In this document: one piece after another, positions 62,660-64,000 of the stretch | Position numbering within the stretch: position 1 is the stretch's first letter | Layout: each line of letters opens with the position of its first letter | Source of the DNA: Callorhinus ursinus | Taxonomy: Eukaryota > Chordata > Mammalia > Carnivora > Otariidae | Direction: 5' to 3' | Length of the DNA stretch: 64,000 bases | Assembly: GCF_003265705.1 (NCBI RefSeq) | Contig: NW_020312867.1 | Coordinates: forward strand, 5,481,749 to 5,545,748 | The notes under the pieces: model-generated | Database searches by the model: none | What the model saw: only the letters and a program-made list of their open reading frames with translations | Told to the model about the DNA's origin: nothing | Position numbers and translations under genes: made by a program

Positions 62660-64000
62660 AAAGTTTTTTTAAAAAAACCTTTAAATTATCTTCTCAGTGC
62701 CAATCCAATAAAAACACAAACCACCAAAATGTACACTGTTTTTGTTCACTTTTGTTGTTATCCTAACCAGAGTCAACACCTGTAAGCAAGTTTAAAAAAT
62801 TAAAAAAAAAAAAAAGCTGTGCTTAGGTGTATGTGACTGGAGAGCTATAGCTGAGGAAAAGCAATCAATTAGCTCTTCTCCTAAGTCTCACCAGCTGTGT
62901 TTTCCTGATGACACAGAATCTGTCCACCTGCTCCCACAGATGGTACAGCTGCAGCTTAAGTAAAACACCTGGTTCTGTACATCCATTCCATGCAGTTTGC
63001 TAGAACAATGCTAGCTGCAGATCAGGCAAGCCCCGTCAGCATTTTCATTTATTGCCCAGATTAAGGCCAACTATAGGATGCTAAATATGCCTTTCATTCC
63101 CAAGCACAAATACAACAGTGTTAACGAAGTTACAATAATAATGTCAAAGAATTAAAAAAGGAATAATGTCAAAGAACTGTTATAAAGTGTGACAATCCTA
63201 GATTAAATTTGGTTGTCATTAACCACTTTCCAAACTCCCTAATTTAGAACATTTATAGTAAGATAATCCTAGTAAAATAAGCTCAACCACCAGCAGCCGG
63301 TACTTTTTCTTAAGAATGGTAATGTCAGTATAGTAAATGTGCTGAATGGATACTGCTAAATTAAAATCATGTGAAAAAAATAAAAATTAAAAATAAATAA
63401 AATAAACACAAACTAAAACTCATGTGAGAAATGAGACTTTCTTCCGAATTTTACACTTAAGAAACTTTACAACTGAGAAATTTTTTATTCTCCCCATGTG
63501 ACCTTAAATTAACTTCTTCTATCAGAGGAATTTTCTCCCCATTGAAGAAGATTCATCAATATTGGTAAACTAAAAACAGTGATCAGTTCCTGTGCAAAAA
63601 AACCCCAAAAATACTCATGAGGTGATACATGATTTCATGCCATAGTCCATGAGTTAGTTTGAATGTTGCAAAGTTATACTTTTTAGAGTATTTGATGGCT
63701 TATGGAGAAAATGGTGTAAAATACTGGAAATTAGGGATATCCCAGGAATACAGTAAACTACAGACAAGGAGAGGTTGGCTACCGAAAGACAACAGAGCAT
63801 TATCTGGTATATAAAAAGTAATCAGATTCAAGTTACATGCCCTTAGGTGAAAAATAAAATCTAACATCAGTCCCTCCTCCCTATCACAGTCAGGATTAAC
63901 TAGTCTCTCTCCCTAATACTTTCTTAAATATCTCCATTTATCACTTTTACCACAAAGCATCCTATAAGTTTTTCTTCCCTGTAATGCTTCCTGCATCAAG
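62660..64000. other. Repeat-poor unique interval to window end
   Basis: 1.3 kb without SINE or LINE. The segment 62830-63110 is less AT-rich and contains several CAGCTG/CAGCTGTG E-box-like words. A/AAAT-rich tract at 63376-63410. No gene recognised, though such an interval could hold conserved non-coding sequence. Confidence 0.45.

Noticed and set aside
1..64000. A novel multi-gene system such as a defence or biosynthetic locus
   Set aside because: No gene cluster exists in the window. The content is a mammalian repeat landscape with a single retrocopy.

Overview
This is mammalian nuclear DNA from a carnivoran, most likely an arctoid caniform (bear, seal or mustelid lineage). The main evidence is about 88 copies or fragments of the tRNA-Lys-derived Can-SINE. 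Their head (GGGCGCCTGGGTGGCTCAG), middle and CT-rich, AAATAAATAAAATCTTT-ending tail match the arctoid form as I remember it, not the dog SINEC_Cf or cat forms. The L1 3' ends are also of the carnivore type. There is no bacterial, phage or plasmid signature, no CRISPR array and no operon.

The window is gene-poor and repeat-rich. By eye, roughly a quarter is Can-SINE, and L1, MIR, L2 and older unresolved repeats cover much of the rest. The one recognisable gene is a processed, intronless copy of CHCHD10 (mRNA-derived unit about 55972-56666). It has an uninterrupted 138-codon frame, a 3' UTR with a polyadenylation signal, a poly-A tail and a 9-bp target-site duplication. It is a GC-rich island dropped by L1 machinery into AT-rich repeats.

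Layout: 0-4.3 kb is SINE plus an old L1. 4.3-7.9 kb is mostly unique with one MIR. 7.9-9.9 kb is an L1 3' end with SINEs. 9.9-15 kb holds L2, L1 and degraded LINE. 15-24.8 kb is relatively unique and includes a small CpG-rich patch at 18.3-18.4 kb that looks like an exon. 24.8-29.5 kb holds two copies of one ancient repeat with SINEs between. 29.8-36 kb is a dense SINE cluster with nested copies. 36-37.4 kb holds antisense L1s. 37.4-47 kb is mixed. 47-50.7 kb is a four-level nest (old L1, SINE, young L1, two SINEs). 50.7-54.4 kb is mostly unique with L2. 54.4-58.8 kb is a SINE chain, the CHCHD10 retrocopy and an old L1. 58.8-62.7 kb is SINE clusters. 62.7-64 kb is unique.

No multi-gene system is visible. 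Most of what is unusual is retrotransposition history: ultra-short L1 insertions, nested elements, SINE tails grown into microsatellites, and a roughly 3:1 plus-strand bias of SINEs. That bias, with two minus-strand splice-donor-like sites, is consistent with the window lying inside an intron of a minus-strand gene. This is an inference, not a demonstrated fact.
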